The notes: generated by a model not told the origin, from the sequence alone. Positions 38,235-45,852 are shown, counted from the stretch's first letter. The stretch is 64,000 bases of DNA from Quadrisphaera sp. RL12-1S (GCF_014270065.1 NZ_JACNME010000018.1:1-64000); one strand, 5' to 3'. Program-made: numbers and translations.

Positions 38235-38789
38235 CCGCAGCTGCTCCAGGAGGGCCGCCACGTGGCGCGCGCGGGTCTCCGGGCGCTTGACGGTGTGCAT
38301 CCGGTACAGCCAGGGGTACCGGTCGCCTCGGGACATCGCCTCCCACGCGGCGGCGGCCACGGGGTCGGCGGCGAGCGCCTCGGCGAGCTCGGGCGGCGGC
38401 TGGATGGTGGCCGACCCGGCGTAGGCGCGCTCCCAGCGGCCGTCGGCCTTGGCGGCGGCGACCTCCGCGGCCCCGCGGGGGCGCATGCGGCCGGCCGCCT
38501 CCAGCGCGGCGACCCGCTGGACGTTCACCGCCGACCAGTTCGAGCGCGGCCGGCGCGGGGTCATCCGGATCGCGTAGCTGACGTCGTCGCGCGCGGTCAC
38601 CTGGCCGTCGATCCACCCGTGGCACAGCGCCTCGAGCACCGCCTGCTCGTAGAGGAGCGCGGTGGGCTCGGTGGCGCCGCCCTTGGCCAGGGCCAGGCGC
38701 ACCCCGGCGGACGCGGTGGCGTGCTCCTCGAGCCAGGCGCCCCACGCGGCGGCGTCGGCGACGACGAGGTCGGGCAGCGGCGTGGCCAC
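38220..38789 (-). CDS. YdeI/OmpD-associated family protein
   Basis: Cytoplasmic protein of 189 residues from GTG 38789, related to the YdeI (bacteriocin-protection) family. Typical motifs are LYEQAVLEALCHGWIDGQV, RMTPRRPRSNWSAVNVQRVAALEAAGRMRPRG and AYAGSATIQPPPEL; the C-terminal PWLYRMHTVKRPETRARHVA is the family end. The role of the family is not established beyond resistance phenotypes in Salmonella. It is divergent from the HTH gene across 79 nt containing an operator-like dyad. An open frame upstream of the start runs into the HTH gene and is not used. Confidence 0.8.
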   Translation of the reverse strand: MATPLPDLVVADAAAWGAWLEEHATASAGVRLALAKGGATEPTALLYEQAVLEALCHGWIDGQVTARDDVSYAIRMTPRRPRSNWSAVNVQRVAALEAAGRMRPRGAAEVAAAKADGRWERAYAGSATIQPPPELAEALAADPVAAAAWEAMSRGDRYPWLYRMHTVKRPETRARHVAALLEQLRSARP

Positions 38790-38850
38790 GGCAGGAGTGT
38801 GCCGCGCAGGACCGACAGGGGGAAGCGTGTCAGGTTCGCTCGACTTCCTG

Positions 38851-38869
38851 TCGTGTCTACTTGACACGA
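38851..38869 (+). promoter_or_regulatory. Operator-like dyad over the start of the HTH gene
   Basis: TCGTGTC (38851-38857) and GACACGA (38863-38869) form a perfect 7-bp dyad with a 5-nt spacer, ending on the first base of the ATG. A second, slightly offset dyad CTCGAC/GTCGAG (38839-38844 and 38871-38876) surrounds it. Binding by the HTH product would block its own start and the divergent promoter. Confidence 0.5.
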
Positions 38870-39156
38870 TGTCGAGTTCACCAGACAGTGGAGGGGTGGG
38901 AAGGACGTCAGCGAAGGGCCGCAGCAACGGCGTCCGCGCTGCCCGGGCGGTGCTGGGGCTCACCCAGGCCGACCTGGCGGCGGCGGCGGGCGTCACGCGG
39001 CAGACGGTCGTGGCCGTCGAGGCGGGTGACTACGCCCCGTCGGTCTACCTGGCCCTGGCGATCGCGGCCCGGCTGGGCCGGACCGTCGAGGAGTTGTTCG
39101 GTCAGGACGAGGCGAAGGTCGCTGCCGGTGCGGCAGCAGCGGAGGAGCAGCGGTGA
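38869..39156 (+). CDS. HTH-type transcriptional regulator (Cro/CI, HipB-like fold)
   Basis: 95-residue DNA-binding protein. The helix-turn-helix is LTQADLAAAAGVTRQTVVAVEAGDYAPSVYLALAIAARLG, followed by the common TVEELFGQ and an Ala/Glu-rich tail. This YozG/HTH_3 class is typically paired with a small membrane protein, as here: its end overlaps the next gene (GTGA). Start choice is uncertain: ATG 38869 has no ribosome-binding site, and GTG 38896 is an alternative. The start lies within a dyad, suggesting autorepression. Confidence 0.8.
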   Translation: MSSSPDSGGVGRTSAKGRSNGVRAARAVLGLTQADLAAAAGVTRQTVVAVEAGDYAPSVYLALAIAARLGRTVEELFGQDEAKVAAGAAAAEEQR

Positions 39157-39632
39157 GCGAGCAGGCGCGTGACGGCTGGTTCGTGCGGGCGGCGGCGCGG
39201 GTCGGTGACCTCGGCAGCCCCTTCTACGCCGAGGAGTACCGGCGGGACGTCTGGAACGAGGCGAGCGCCATCGGCTTCCAGCTGGTGCTGTGGCTGCTGT
39301 CGCTGGCGGCGGTGGTCTCGGTCTGGGTCGGCGGTGCGCCGGCCGTGCCCTACGCCCTGGTGATGTTCCTCGTGCCCGGCGCGGCCTCGTGGGTGGTCCT
39401 GTCCTACGCCAGCGCCCACGGCGTCGACGGCGCGACGGGGAGCAGGAAGGTCCTCGGGTGGCGCGTGGGCGTCTTCGTCGTGCTGGCGCTAGCGCTGTGC
39501 GCGGGCGTGGTCCGGGCGATGGCCGGTGCTGACCTGGCTCCGGGTCTGCTCACCGGGCTCGTCGTCGGTGCGCTGCTCGGCGGGCTGGGCGTCTGGTGGT
39601 CCAAGCGGCGCGCCGCCGCGGGTGGTGCCTGA
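39153..39632 (+). CDS. Membrane protein of unknown function, cotranscribed with HTH regulator
   Basis: 159 residues with about four hydrophobic segments (FQLVLWLLSLAAVVSVWVGG, YALVMFLVPGAASWVVLSYA, VGVFVVLALALCAGVVRAMAG, LLTGLVVGALLGGLGVWW) and a positive C-terminus KRRAAAGGA. GTG start overlaps the HTH gene by 4 nt and has GGAGGAG 5-6 nt upstream. HTH plus DUF-type membrane protein pairs occur in many Gram-positive genomes; the regulator may respond to the membrane partner. No known domain is certain. Confidence 0.72.
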   Translation: MSEQARDGWFVRAAARVGDLGSPFYAEEYRRDVWNEASAIGFQLVLWLLSLAAVVSVWVGGAPAVPYALVMFLVPGAASWVVLSYASAHGVDGATGSRKVLGWRVGVFVVLALALCAGVVRAMAGADLAPGLLTGLVVGALLGGLGVWWSKRRAAAGGA

Positions 39633-39644
39633 GGCCCGAGCGCC

Positions 39645-40052
39645 TCAGCGCAGGTGCGAGGAGCTCATGACGCGGTCCACGGCGATCTCGACGACGACGC
39701 GCAGCGGGTCCTCACGAGGCTCGCGCTCGTAGCGGACGGCGTAGCGGGCGACGGCGTCAGCGACGACCTCCGGCTCGTCCCGCACGCGGACCGGCCCCTC
39801 GAGGGTGATCCACTGCGCCCTCTCGAAGGAGCACAGCACCGCCCGGCCGGCCGGGCCGGCGGCCGTCTCGGCGAGCCGGGCGTTGCGCACCTTGCGGGAG
39901 GTCGACCGCGCGGTGATGCGGGCGAGGCCCGCCTCGGGGTCCCACGTGAAGCCCACCGGCACCACGTGCGCCGTGCCGTCGGGGCGGTGGGTGGTCAGGG
40001 TCGCCAGGCGGCGCTCGGTGACGAAGGTCAGTGCGGCGGGGGTGAGCTCCAC
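39645..40052 (-). CDS. PPOX-class F420-dependent oxidoreductase
   Basis: Split beta-barrel flavin/deazaflavin enzyme, 135 residues from GTG 40052. Family stretches are LTFVTERRLATLTTHRPDGTAHVVPVGFTWD, ITARSTSRKVRNARL, and AVLCSFERAQWITLEGPVRV. These match the F420-binding PPOX (Rv1155-like) group more than FMN-only PNPOx. Substrate unknown. It lies after the long palindrome at 40129, which separates it from the aminotransferase operon on the same strand. Confidence 0.82.
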   Translation of the reverse strand: MELTPAALTFVTERRLATLTTHRPDGTAHVVPVGFTWDPEAGLARITARSTSRKVRNARLAETAAGPAGRAVLCSFERAQWITLEGPVRVRDEPEVVADAVARYAVRYEREPREDPLRVVVEIAVDRVMSSSHLR

Positions 40053-40107
40053 GCCGACCAGGGTGGCGGACCGCTCACGGCCATGGACGGGCGGGCGTCC
40101 GGGAAGT

Positions 40108-40121
40108 CCATGATCACGGTG
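40108..40121 (+). repeat. Direct repeat copy of CCATGATCACGGTG
   Basis: Fourteen bases identical to 40140-40153, 32 nt apart. The second copy forms the heart of the 43-bp palindrome next to it. No gene lies here. Confidence 0.6.
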
Positions 40122-40128
40122 GGAAGGT

Positions 40129-40171
40129 GCTCGGGACTCCCATGATCACGGTGATCATGGGAGTCCCGAGC
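40129..40171. repeat. 43-bp palindrome (21-bp perfect arms), likely bidirectional terminator or dispersed repeat
   Basis: Arms 40129-40149 and 40151-40171 are perfect reverse complements around one central G. It is 4 nt beyond the stop of the aminotransferase gene. Contains CATGATCAC/GTGATCATG. It can act as the terminator of that operon. The extra copy of the core at 40108 suggests a dispersed palindromic repeat family. Confidence 0.7.
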
Positions 40172-40175
40172 GCTC

Positions 40176-41594
40176 TCAGAGCAGCGCCCAGGCGCGGGTG
40201 AGGACGTCGCGCAGGGTCGCCTCGATCATGTCGAAGTCGGACTGGTCCGCGATGAGCGGCGGCGACAGCTGGATCACCGGGTCTCCGCGGTCGTCGGCGC
40301 GGCAGTACAGGCCGGCCTCGAACAGCGCCCCCGACAGGAAGCCGCGCAGCAGCCGCTCGGCCTCCTCGCCGGAGAACGTCTCGCGGGTGGCCTTGTCCTT
40401 GACCAGCTCGATCCCGTAGAAGAAGCCCTCGCCGCGCACGTCCCCGACGATCGGCAGGTCGAGCAGCTTCTCCAGCGTCGCCCGGAACGCCGGGGCGTTC
40501 TCCCGCACGTGGTCGTTGAGGCCCTCGCGCTCGAAGAGGTCGAGGTTGGCCATGGCCACCGCCGCCGAGACCGGGTGCCCGCCGAAGGTGTAGCCGTGGG
40601 CGAAGGACGTGTGGCCGTGCGCGAACGGCTCGTAGACGCGCTCGGAGGCGATGCACGCGCCGATGGGGGAGTAGCCGCTGGTCATGCCCTTGGCGCACGT
40701 GATGATGTCCGGGGTGTAGCCGAGGTCGGTGCAGGCGAACATCGACCCGATCCGCCCGAAGGCGCAGATCACCTCGTCGGAGACCAGCAGCACGTCGTGG
40801 CGGTCGCAGATCTCGCGCACCCGCTGGAAGTACCCGGGCGGCGGGGGGAAGCAGCCGCCGGAGTTCTGCACCGGCTCCAGGAAGACCGCCGCCACGGTCT
40901 CGGGGCCCTCGAACTCGATGGCCTCCTCGATGCGGTCGGCGGCCCAGCGGCCGAACGCCTCCGGGTCGTCCCGCAGGTGCTCGGGGGCCCGGTACTGGTT
41001 GGTGTTCGGCACCCTGAAGCCACCGGGCACGAGCGGCTCGAAGACCGCCTTGGCCGCGGGGATGCCCGTGATGGCCAGGGCGCCCTGGGGGGTGCCGTGG
41101 TAGGCGACCGAGCGGCTGATGACCTTGGTCTTCAGCGGCTTGCCGACCAGCTTGAAGTGGTTCTTGGCCAGCTTCCACGCGGTCTCGACGGCCTCGCCAC
41201 CGCCGGTGGTGAAGAACACCCGGTCCAGGTCTCCCGGGGTGTAGGAGGCCAGCCGCTCGGCGAGGTCGATGGCGGGCGGGGTGGCGTAGGACCACAGCGG
41301 GAAGAAGGCCAGCTCGCTCGCCTGCTTCGCGGCGGCCTCGGCCAGCTCGCGGCGTCCGTGGCCGGCCTGCACGGTGAACAGCCCGGCCAGGCCGTCGAAG
41401 TACCGCTTGCCGGCGTCGTCGTAGATCCAGCAGCCCTCGCCGCGGGTGATCACCGGGACGCTCTTCTCCCAGGCGGACTGCCGGGTGAAGTGGCCCCACA
41501 GGTGGTCGCGGGCGGCCTGGGCGCGCGGGGTCCCCGACGGCGTCAGACCGGCGGGAGCGGTGGTGGGCGTGCGGTCGAGCGGAGTCGTCGTCAT
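40176..41594 (-). CDS. Class III aminotransferase (omega-amino acid/putrescine-pyruvate type)
   Basis: PLP-dependent aminotransferase, 472 residues from ATG 41594. Landmarks: WIYDDAGKRYFDGLAGLFTV, FFTTGGGEAVETAWKLAKNH, SRSVAYHGTPQGALAITG, FLEPVQNSGGCFPPPPGYF, VSDEVICAFGRIGSMFA, and the PLP lysine in ITCAKGMTSGYSPIGA. These fit the omega-amino acid:pyruvate/putrescine transaminases found in actinobacterial polyamine catabolism. It overlaps the Lrp gene by 4 nt (ATGA) and lies downstream of an APC permease, so import, regulation and first deamination are encoded together. The exact amine cannot be told. Confidence 0.9.
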   Translation of the reverse strand: MTTTPLDRTPTTAPAGLTPSGTPRAQAARDHLWGHFTRQSAWEKSVPVITRGEGCWIYDDAGKRYFDGLAGLFTVQAGHGRRELAEAAAKQASELAFFPLWSYATPPAIDLAERLASYTPGDLDRVFFTTGGGEAVETAWKLAKNHFKLVGKPLKTKVISRSVAYHGTPQGALAITGIPAAKAVFEPLVPGGFRVPNTNQYRAPEHLRDDPEAFGRWAADRIEEAIEFEGPETVAAVFLEPVQNSGGCFPPPPGYFQRVREICDRHDVLLVSDEVICAFGRIGSMFACTDLGYTPDIITCAKGMTSGYSPIGACIASERVYEPFAHGHTSFAHGYTFGGHPVSAAVAMANLDLFEREGLNDHVRENAPAFRATLEKLLDLPIVGDVRGEGFFYGIELVKDKATRETFSGEEAERLLRGFLSGALFEAGLYCRADDRGDPVIQLSPPLIADQSDFDMIEATLRDVLTRAWALL

Positions 41595-42055
41595 CGGGTT
41601 CCCCAGTCGTAGCGCTGCTTGATGAGCTTGAGGTAGACGAGCGTCTCGGTGGACGTGACGCCCGGGACGGCGCGGATGCGCCGGGACAGCAGGTCGAGCA
41701 GGCGGTCGTCGTCCTCGCAGACCACCTCGGCCAGCACGTCGAAGGTGCCGGCCACCGCCACCACGTACGTGACCTCCTGCATCTCGGCCAGGGCGTCGGC
41801 CACGACGGTGGTGTCACCGCTGCAGCGCACCCCGACCATCGCCTGGCGCGGGAACCCCACCTGCATCGGGTCCGTCACCGCGACGATCTGCATGACGCCC
41901 GCCTCGAGCAGGCGCGCCACGCGCTGGCGCACCGCCGCCTCGGACAGCCCCACGTCGGCGGCGATGGCCGCGTACGAGCGGCGGCCGTCGGCCTGCAGCT
42001 GCTCGATGATGCGCTTGGAGGTCTCGTCGAGGACGGGACCCGAGCGTGCTGCCAT
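41591..42055 (-). CDS. Lrp/AsnC family transcriptional regulator
   Basis: 154-residue feast/famine regulator. N-terminal winged helix: DETSKRIIEQLQADGRRSYAAIAADVGLSEAAVRQRVARLLEAGVMQIVAV. C-terminal RAM ligand domain: MVGVRCSGDTTVVADALAEMQEVTYVVAVAGTFDVLAEVVCEDDDRL. ATG 42055. It is coupled to the aminotransferase and probably regulates it, the permease and the divergent saccharopine-dehydrogenase-like gene with the amine or amino acid as effector. An imperfect 17-bp dyad lies 40 nt upstream. Confidence 0.92.
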   Translation of the reverse strand: MAARSGPVLDETSKRIIEQLQADGRRSYAAIAADVGLSEAAVRQRVARLLEAGVMQIVAVTDPMQVGFPRQAMVGVRCSGDTTVVADALAEMQEVTYVVAVAGTFDVLAEVVCEDDDRLLDLLSRRIRAVPGVTSTETLVYLKLIKQRYDWGTR

Positions 42056-42094
42056 GCGACCCGAGCATGCACCCGATCGTGGGTGGAAGCAAGG

Positions 42095-42150
42095 AGGGAA
42101 GACGGTTTCCGTCGCGATGGATGCGTGAAGCGCCGGAAACCGTCGTCCCT
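42095..42150 (-). promoter_or_regulatory. 17-bp dyad between the permease and Lrp genes (terminator or Lrp operator)
   Basis: Arms 42095-42111 and 42134-42150 pair at 16 of 17 positions around a 22-nt loop. It begins 13 nt beyond the permease stop and lies 40 nt before the Lrp start, so it can be a terminator of the permease gene or an autoregulatory site. Confidence 0.5.
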
Positions 42151-42163
42151 CAGGTGGTGTCGG

Positions 42164-43699
42164 TCAGAGGCCCCCGACGGGCGGCGCGCCCGTGTCCGGC
42201 ACCAGGACCTCGGTGCGGGCGTTGAGCGTCTCGCCGCGGAAGAACGCCCGCAGGCGGATCGCGCAGAGCAGCATGAGCGGCACCCCGAGGGCGAGCATGC
42301 CGACGCCCAGCACGAAGACGCCGCCGACGCCGCCGATCACGGTCTCCCCGTAGTCGGGGCGGGCCATGTCCACCACGCTGTAGCCGAAGATCACCAGCAT
42401 GAACAGGCCGCCCAGGAACGGCAGGATCCCGCGCAGCCACAGGTGCGCCGCGGACTGGCGCAGCGTGGAGCGGAAGAACCACACGCACGCGAAGCTCGTG
42501 ATGCCGTAGTAGAACGCGACCGCCAGGCCCAGGCTGGCGATGGAGTCGGCCAGGGCGTTGGTGCTGATGAGCGAGAGCAGCACGTAGAAGCCCACGGCGG
42601 TGGCGCCCATCACCAGCGTGGAGAAGCCGGGCGTCTTGAACCGGGGGTGCACCGTGCCGAACTGCGGCGGGAGCGCCTTGTACACGGCCATCGCCAGGGT
42701 GCCGCGCGCGGTCGGGAGGATGGTCGACTGGGTGGAGGCGGCCGCCGACACCGCGATGGTGATCATCAGCAGGACGGCGAGGACGGGTCCGCCCAGGGGG
42801 TCTCCGAGCACGGTGATCGTGTCGTCGGCGTTGTCGGGGTTGCCCAGCCCGATGCCGGTGGTCCCGAAGCCGCTGTAGGCCTGGATGGCCGTGGCGACGG
42901 CGGTGAACGTCACCACGAGGATGATCGTGGCCAGGGTGGCCGCGCGGCCCGGGATGCGGTCGGGGTCCTTGCTCTCCTCGTTCACGGCCAGGCAGGCGTC
43001 CCAGCCCCAGTACAGGAAGATGCACAGCACGATGGCGGCGACGGCGTCGCCGAAGCTGATGCCGGTGGGGATGAACCAGCTGAGCTCGGGCTGCACCGCC
43101 TGCGGGCCGGCCGAGCCGCTGTAGACCGCGAACAGGGCCCAGGCGGCCAGCACCACGAGGAAGAGGAACTGCCACGCCACCAGCACGTTCTGCATCCGCT
43201 CCGACAGCAGGATGCCGCGGTAGCTGACGTACGTCATCACGGCGATGAACGCCACGGCGAAGGCCATCCGCCCCCACTGGCTGTCGGCCAGCCCGTCCAG
43301 CCCCACCACGCGCAGCGTGTAGATGGCCGCGATCTCGGCCACGTTGGCCAGCACGATGATCGCCGAGACGGCCACGCCCCAGCCGCCCATCCAGCCGACC
43401 ACCGGGCCGAAGGCCTTGGTGGCCCACGTGAAGGTGGTGCCGCAGTCGGGCACGGCCTTGTTGAGCTGCTGGTAGGCGATGGCGGTGAGGACCATCGGGA
43501 CGAACGCCACGATGAACATGGCGGGTGCCTTCTCGCCCACCCCGAGGTAGCCCAGCGTGGCCGCGAGCCCGTACGCGGGGGCCGTCGAGGCGAGCCCGAT
43601 GACGGTGTTGCCCCACAGCCCCAGCGTCCCGGTGGCGAGCCCCTTGCCCTCGCCCGTGCTCCCAGCGGTCGGCGCTCCTGCGCTGACTCCCGATGCCAC
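42164..43699 (-). CDS. APC family amino-acid/polyamine permease
   Basis: Secondary transporter with about 12-13 helices, 511 residues from GTG 43699 (GGAGG 5 nt upstream); ATG 43756 would add 19 residues. Features: LGLWGNTVIGLASTAPAYGLAATLGYL (first helix with the unwound Gly-Ala-Ser region), KAVPDCGTTFTWATKAFGP, GWGVAVSAIIVLANVAEIAAI, and WGWDACLAVNEESKDPDRIPGRAA, which is the conserved APC loop. The substrate is likely the amine or amino acid degraded by the adjoining aminotransferase. Divergent from the saccharopine-dehydrogenase-like gene. Confidence 0.9.
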   Translation of the reverse strand: MASGVSAGAPTAGSTGEGKGLATGTLGLWGNTVIGLASTAPAYGLAATLGYLGVGEKAPAMFIVAFVPMVLTAIAYQQLNKAVPDCGTTFTWATKAFGPVVGWMGGWGVAVSAIIVLANVAEIAAIYTLRVVGLDGLADSQWGRMAFAVAFIAVMTYVSYRGILLSERMQNVLVAWQFLFLVVLAAWALFAVYSGSAGPQAVQPELSWFIPTGISFGDAVAAIVLCIFLYWGWDACLAVNEESKDPDRIPGRAATLATIILVVTFTAVATAIQAYSGFGTTGIGLGNPDNADDTITVLGDPLGGPVLAVLLMITIAVSAAASTQSTILPTARGTLAMAVYKALPPQFGTVHPRFKTPGFSTLVMGATAVGFYVLLSLISTNALADSIASLGLAVAFYYGITSFACVWFFRSTLRQSAAHLWLRGILPFLGGLFMLVIFGYSVVDMARPDYGETVIGGVGGVFVLGVGMLALGVPLMLLCAIRLRAFFRGETLNARTEVLVPDTGAPPVGGL

Positions 43700-43723
43700 A
43701 TCCACCTCCGGGTCGCTCCGTCG

Positions 43724-43749
43724 CGGCCTGGATCGACCGGCCTGGATCG
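43724..43749. repeat. Two direct repeats CGGCCTGGATCG in the divergent promoter region
   Basis: CGGCCTGGATCG at 43724-43735 and 43738-43749, a 14-nt period. Three AGCGGT copies follow at 43775, 43781 and 43800. Together they form a candidate operator array between the permease and the divergent dehydrogenase. Confidence 0.4.
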
Positions 43750-43804
43750 GCATCATGGCCCCCGAACAGGCGGAAGCGGTAGCGGTGAGGCCGAATCGCA
43801 GCGG

Positions 43805-43810
43805 TAACCT
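43805..43810 (+). promoter_or_regulatory. -10 hexamer TAACCT, leaderless start of the saccharopine-dehydrogenase-like gene
   Basis: TAACCT lies 6 nt before ATG 43817. There is no ribosome-binding site between them. Confidence 0.5.
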
Positions 43811-43816
43811 CCGCCG

Positions 43817-45088
43817 ATGAGGATCCTGATCGTCGGTTCCGGAGGTGTCGGGGACGCGCTGTCGCGGATCCTGGCCCGCCGCTTCCGCACCGCTCCCTTC
43901 GCCGACGTCGTCGTCGTGGCCGACTACGACGAGTCCCGCGCCCAGCGCACCGTCGAGGCGGTCCGCCACCGCGAGGGCGACGCCGCCGCGGGCGCCTTCA
44001 CCGCCGCGCGCGTCGACGCCTCCGACGCGAGCTCGGTGGAGGCGCTGGCCCGCCAGGTGGGCGCCACGCACGTCATGAACGCCGTGGACCCGCGCTTCGT
44101 CATGCCGATCTTCACCGGGGCGCTGGCTGCGGGGGCGGACTACCTCGACATGGCGATGTCCCTGTCGAAGCCCCACCCCACCGAGCCCTGGTCGAAGACC
44201 GGCGTGAAGCTGGGCGACGAGCAGTTCGCCCTCGCGCCGCAGTGGGAGGACGCCGGCCGCCTGGCGCTGGTCGGCATCGGCGTGGAGCCCGGCCTGGCCG
44301 ACGTCTTCGCCCGCTACGCCTGCGAGGAGCTCTTCGAGACCGTCACCGAGCTCGGGGTCCGCGACGGCGCCAACCTCACCGTGGACGGGTACGAGTTCGC
44401 GCCGTCGTTCTCGATCTGGACCACCATCGAGGAGTGCCTCAACCCGCCCGTGGTCTGGGACGACGGCGCGTGGAGCACCCTGCCCCCGTTCAGCGAGCCG
44501 GAGGTCTTCGACTTCCCCGGCGGCATCGGGCCCGTCGAGTGCGTGCACGTGGAGCACGAGGAGGTGCTCCTCATGCCGCGCTGGCTCCAGGCGGACCGCG
44601 TGACCTTCAAGTACGGGCTCGGCGAGGAGTTCATCGGCGTCCTCAAGACCCTGCGCAAGCTGGGCCTGGACCGCACCGAGCCGCTCACCGTCAAGGGCGT
44701 CCAGGTCAGCCCGCGCGACGTGGTCGCTGCGTCCCTGCCCGACCCCGCCACTCTCGGGCCGCTCATGAAGGGAGCCACCTGCGCCGGTCTGCTCGTGACG
44801 GGCACCGGCAAGGGGGAGGGGTTCGCCGGGCGCCCGCGAGAGGTGTACCTGCACCACGTGGTCGACAACGCCTGGTCCATGGAGGAGTTCGGCGCGCAGT
44901 GCGTGGTATGGCAGACGGCGGTCAACCCCGCCGTCGCCCTGGAGCTGCTCGCTGACGGCCGCTGGTCAGGCGCCGGCGTGCTCGGCCCGGAGGCGCTGCC
45001 GCACCGGCCGTTCCTGGACCTGCTCGCCGCCGAGGACGGCTACGCCAGCCCGTGGGGGATGCAGGAGCGCACGCCCTCGTCGTCCTGA
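43817..45088 (+). CDS. Saccharopine dehydrogenase family protein
   Basis: NAD(P)-dependent oxidoreductase of 423 residues. The Rossmann nucleotide motif is MRILIVGSGGVGDALSRILA at the N-terminus; the conserved middle includes HVMNAVDPRFVMPIFTGALAAGADYLDMAM and GIGVEPGLADVFARYA. The C-terminal domain has EEFIGVLKTLRKLGLDR and ends near LLAAEDGYASPWGM. It could act in lysine degradation (saccharopine route) or in a polyamine pathway (carboxynorspermidine-type); the aminotransferase and permease across the divergent promoter favour a catabolic role. Function beyond family is inference. Confidence 0.85.
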   Translation: MRILIVGSGGVGDALSRILARRFRTAPFADVVVVADYDESRAQRTVEAVRHREGDAAAGAFTAARVDASDASSVEALARQVGATHVMNAVDPRFVMPIFTGALAAGADYLDMAMSLSKPHPTEPWSKTGVKLGDEQFALAPQWEDAGRLALVGIGVEPGLADVFARYACEELFETVTELGVRDGANLTVDGYEFAPSFSIWTTIEECLNPPVVWDDGAWSTLPPFSEPEVFDFPGGIGPVECVHVEHEEVLLMPRWLQADRVTFKYGLGEEFIGVLKTLRKLGLDRTEPLTVKGVQVSPRDVVAASLPDPATLGPLMKGATCAGLLVTGTGKGEGFAGRPREVYLHHVVDNAWSMEEFGAQCVVWQTAVNPAVALELLADGRWSGAGVLGPEALPHRPFLDLLAAEDGYASPWGMQERTPSSS

Positions 45089-45109
45089 TCCTGCGGCACC
45101 CTCTCGGTC

Positions 45110-45832
45110 GTGGACACCTCGCGGTGGGGCCTGCCGGTGCGCCGGGTCGAGCCGGACCCGGACGTCGCACCGCTGCCCGCGGGGGAGTGGCCCATGACCG
45201 TGCCGGCCGTCGCCGCGCTCCTGGGCGACGGCCTGGACCTGGGACCCGCGACCGTGCTCGTCGGGGAGAACGGGGCGGGAAAGTCCACCCTGCTCGAAGG
45301 CATCGCGTGGGCCTTCGGGCTGGACAGCCGCGGCGGCTCGGCGAACACCCGCGGCATGCTCAGCGAGGACGAGCCGGACCCCGTGGGACGCGCCCTGCGC
45401 GTGGTGCGAGGGCCGGGAGCGGGGCGATGGGGCTTCTTCCTGCGCGCCGAGACCATGCACCGGGTCTTCGAGACCATCCCCGGCCGGACCGATCCCGACT
45501 TCCACGCGATGAGCCACGGGGAGTCCTTCAACGCCCTGCTCGGCACCCGCAGGTACCGAGGCCCGGGGTTCTACTGCTTCGACGAGCCCGAGAGCGCGCT
45601 GTCGTTCACCAGCCAGATGGCCCTGGTCGCGCAGCTCGTGGACCTGGTCGCCACCGGCACCGCACAGGTGCTGGTGGCGACCCACTCACCGCTCCTGGCG
45701 GCCCTGCCGGGCGCCCGGGTGCTGCTTGTCGACGACGACGGCCTGACCGACGTCCCCTGGGACTCCCTGCCGCTCGTCGCGCACTGGCGGGCGTTCATGG
45801 ACGACCCCCGCCGGTACCTGCGCCACCTGTGA
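45110..45832 (+). CDS. AAA family ATPase (solitary, YbbL-like)
   Basis: 240-residue P-loop ATPase. Walker A VGENGAGKSTLLEGIAW near residue 60, Walker B GFYCFDEPESALS, and the H-loop VLVATHSPLLAALPGARVLLVDDDG. The signature region is short (SHGESFNALL), in place of LSGGQ. This ABC-like single-domain group (AAA_21/AAA_23) has no membrane partner here. It is 21 nt after the saccharopine-dehydrogenase-like gene, possibly cotranscribed, but no functional link is obvious. GTG start. Confidence 0.8.
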   Translation: MDTSRWGLPVRRVEPDPDVAPLPAGEWPMTVPAVAALLGDGLDLGPATVLVGENGAGKSTLLEGIAWAFGLDSRGGSANTRGMLSEDEPDPVGRALRVVRGPGAGRWGFFLRAETMHRVFETIPGRTDPDFHAMSHGESFNALLGTRRYRGPGFYCFDEPESALSFTSQMALVAQLVDLVATGTAQVLVATHSPLLAALPGARVLLVDDDGLTDVPWDSLPLVAHWRAFMDDPRRYLRHL

Positions 45833-45852
45833 GGCGCCCCCGCGGCCGGGCG

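Noticed and set aside
38869-39632. HTH gene plus small membrane protein as a toxin-antitoxin pair
   Set aside because: The partner is a four-helix membrane protein without known toxin motifs; HTH/membrane pairs of this kind are usual regulator-partner operons. Kept as an operon of unknown role.
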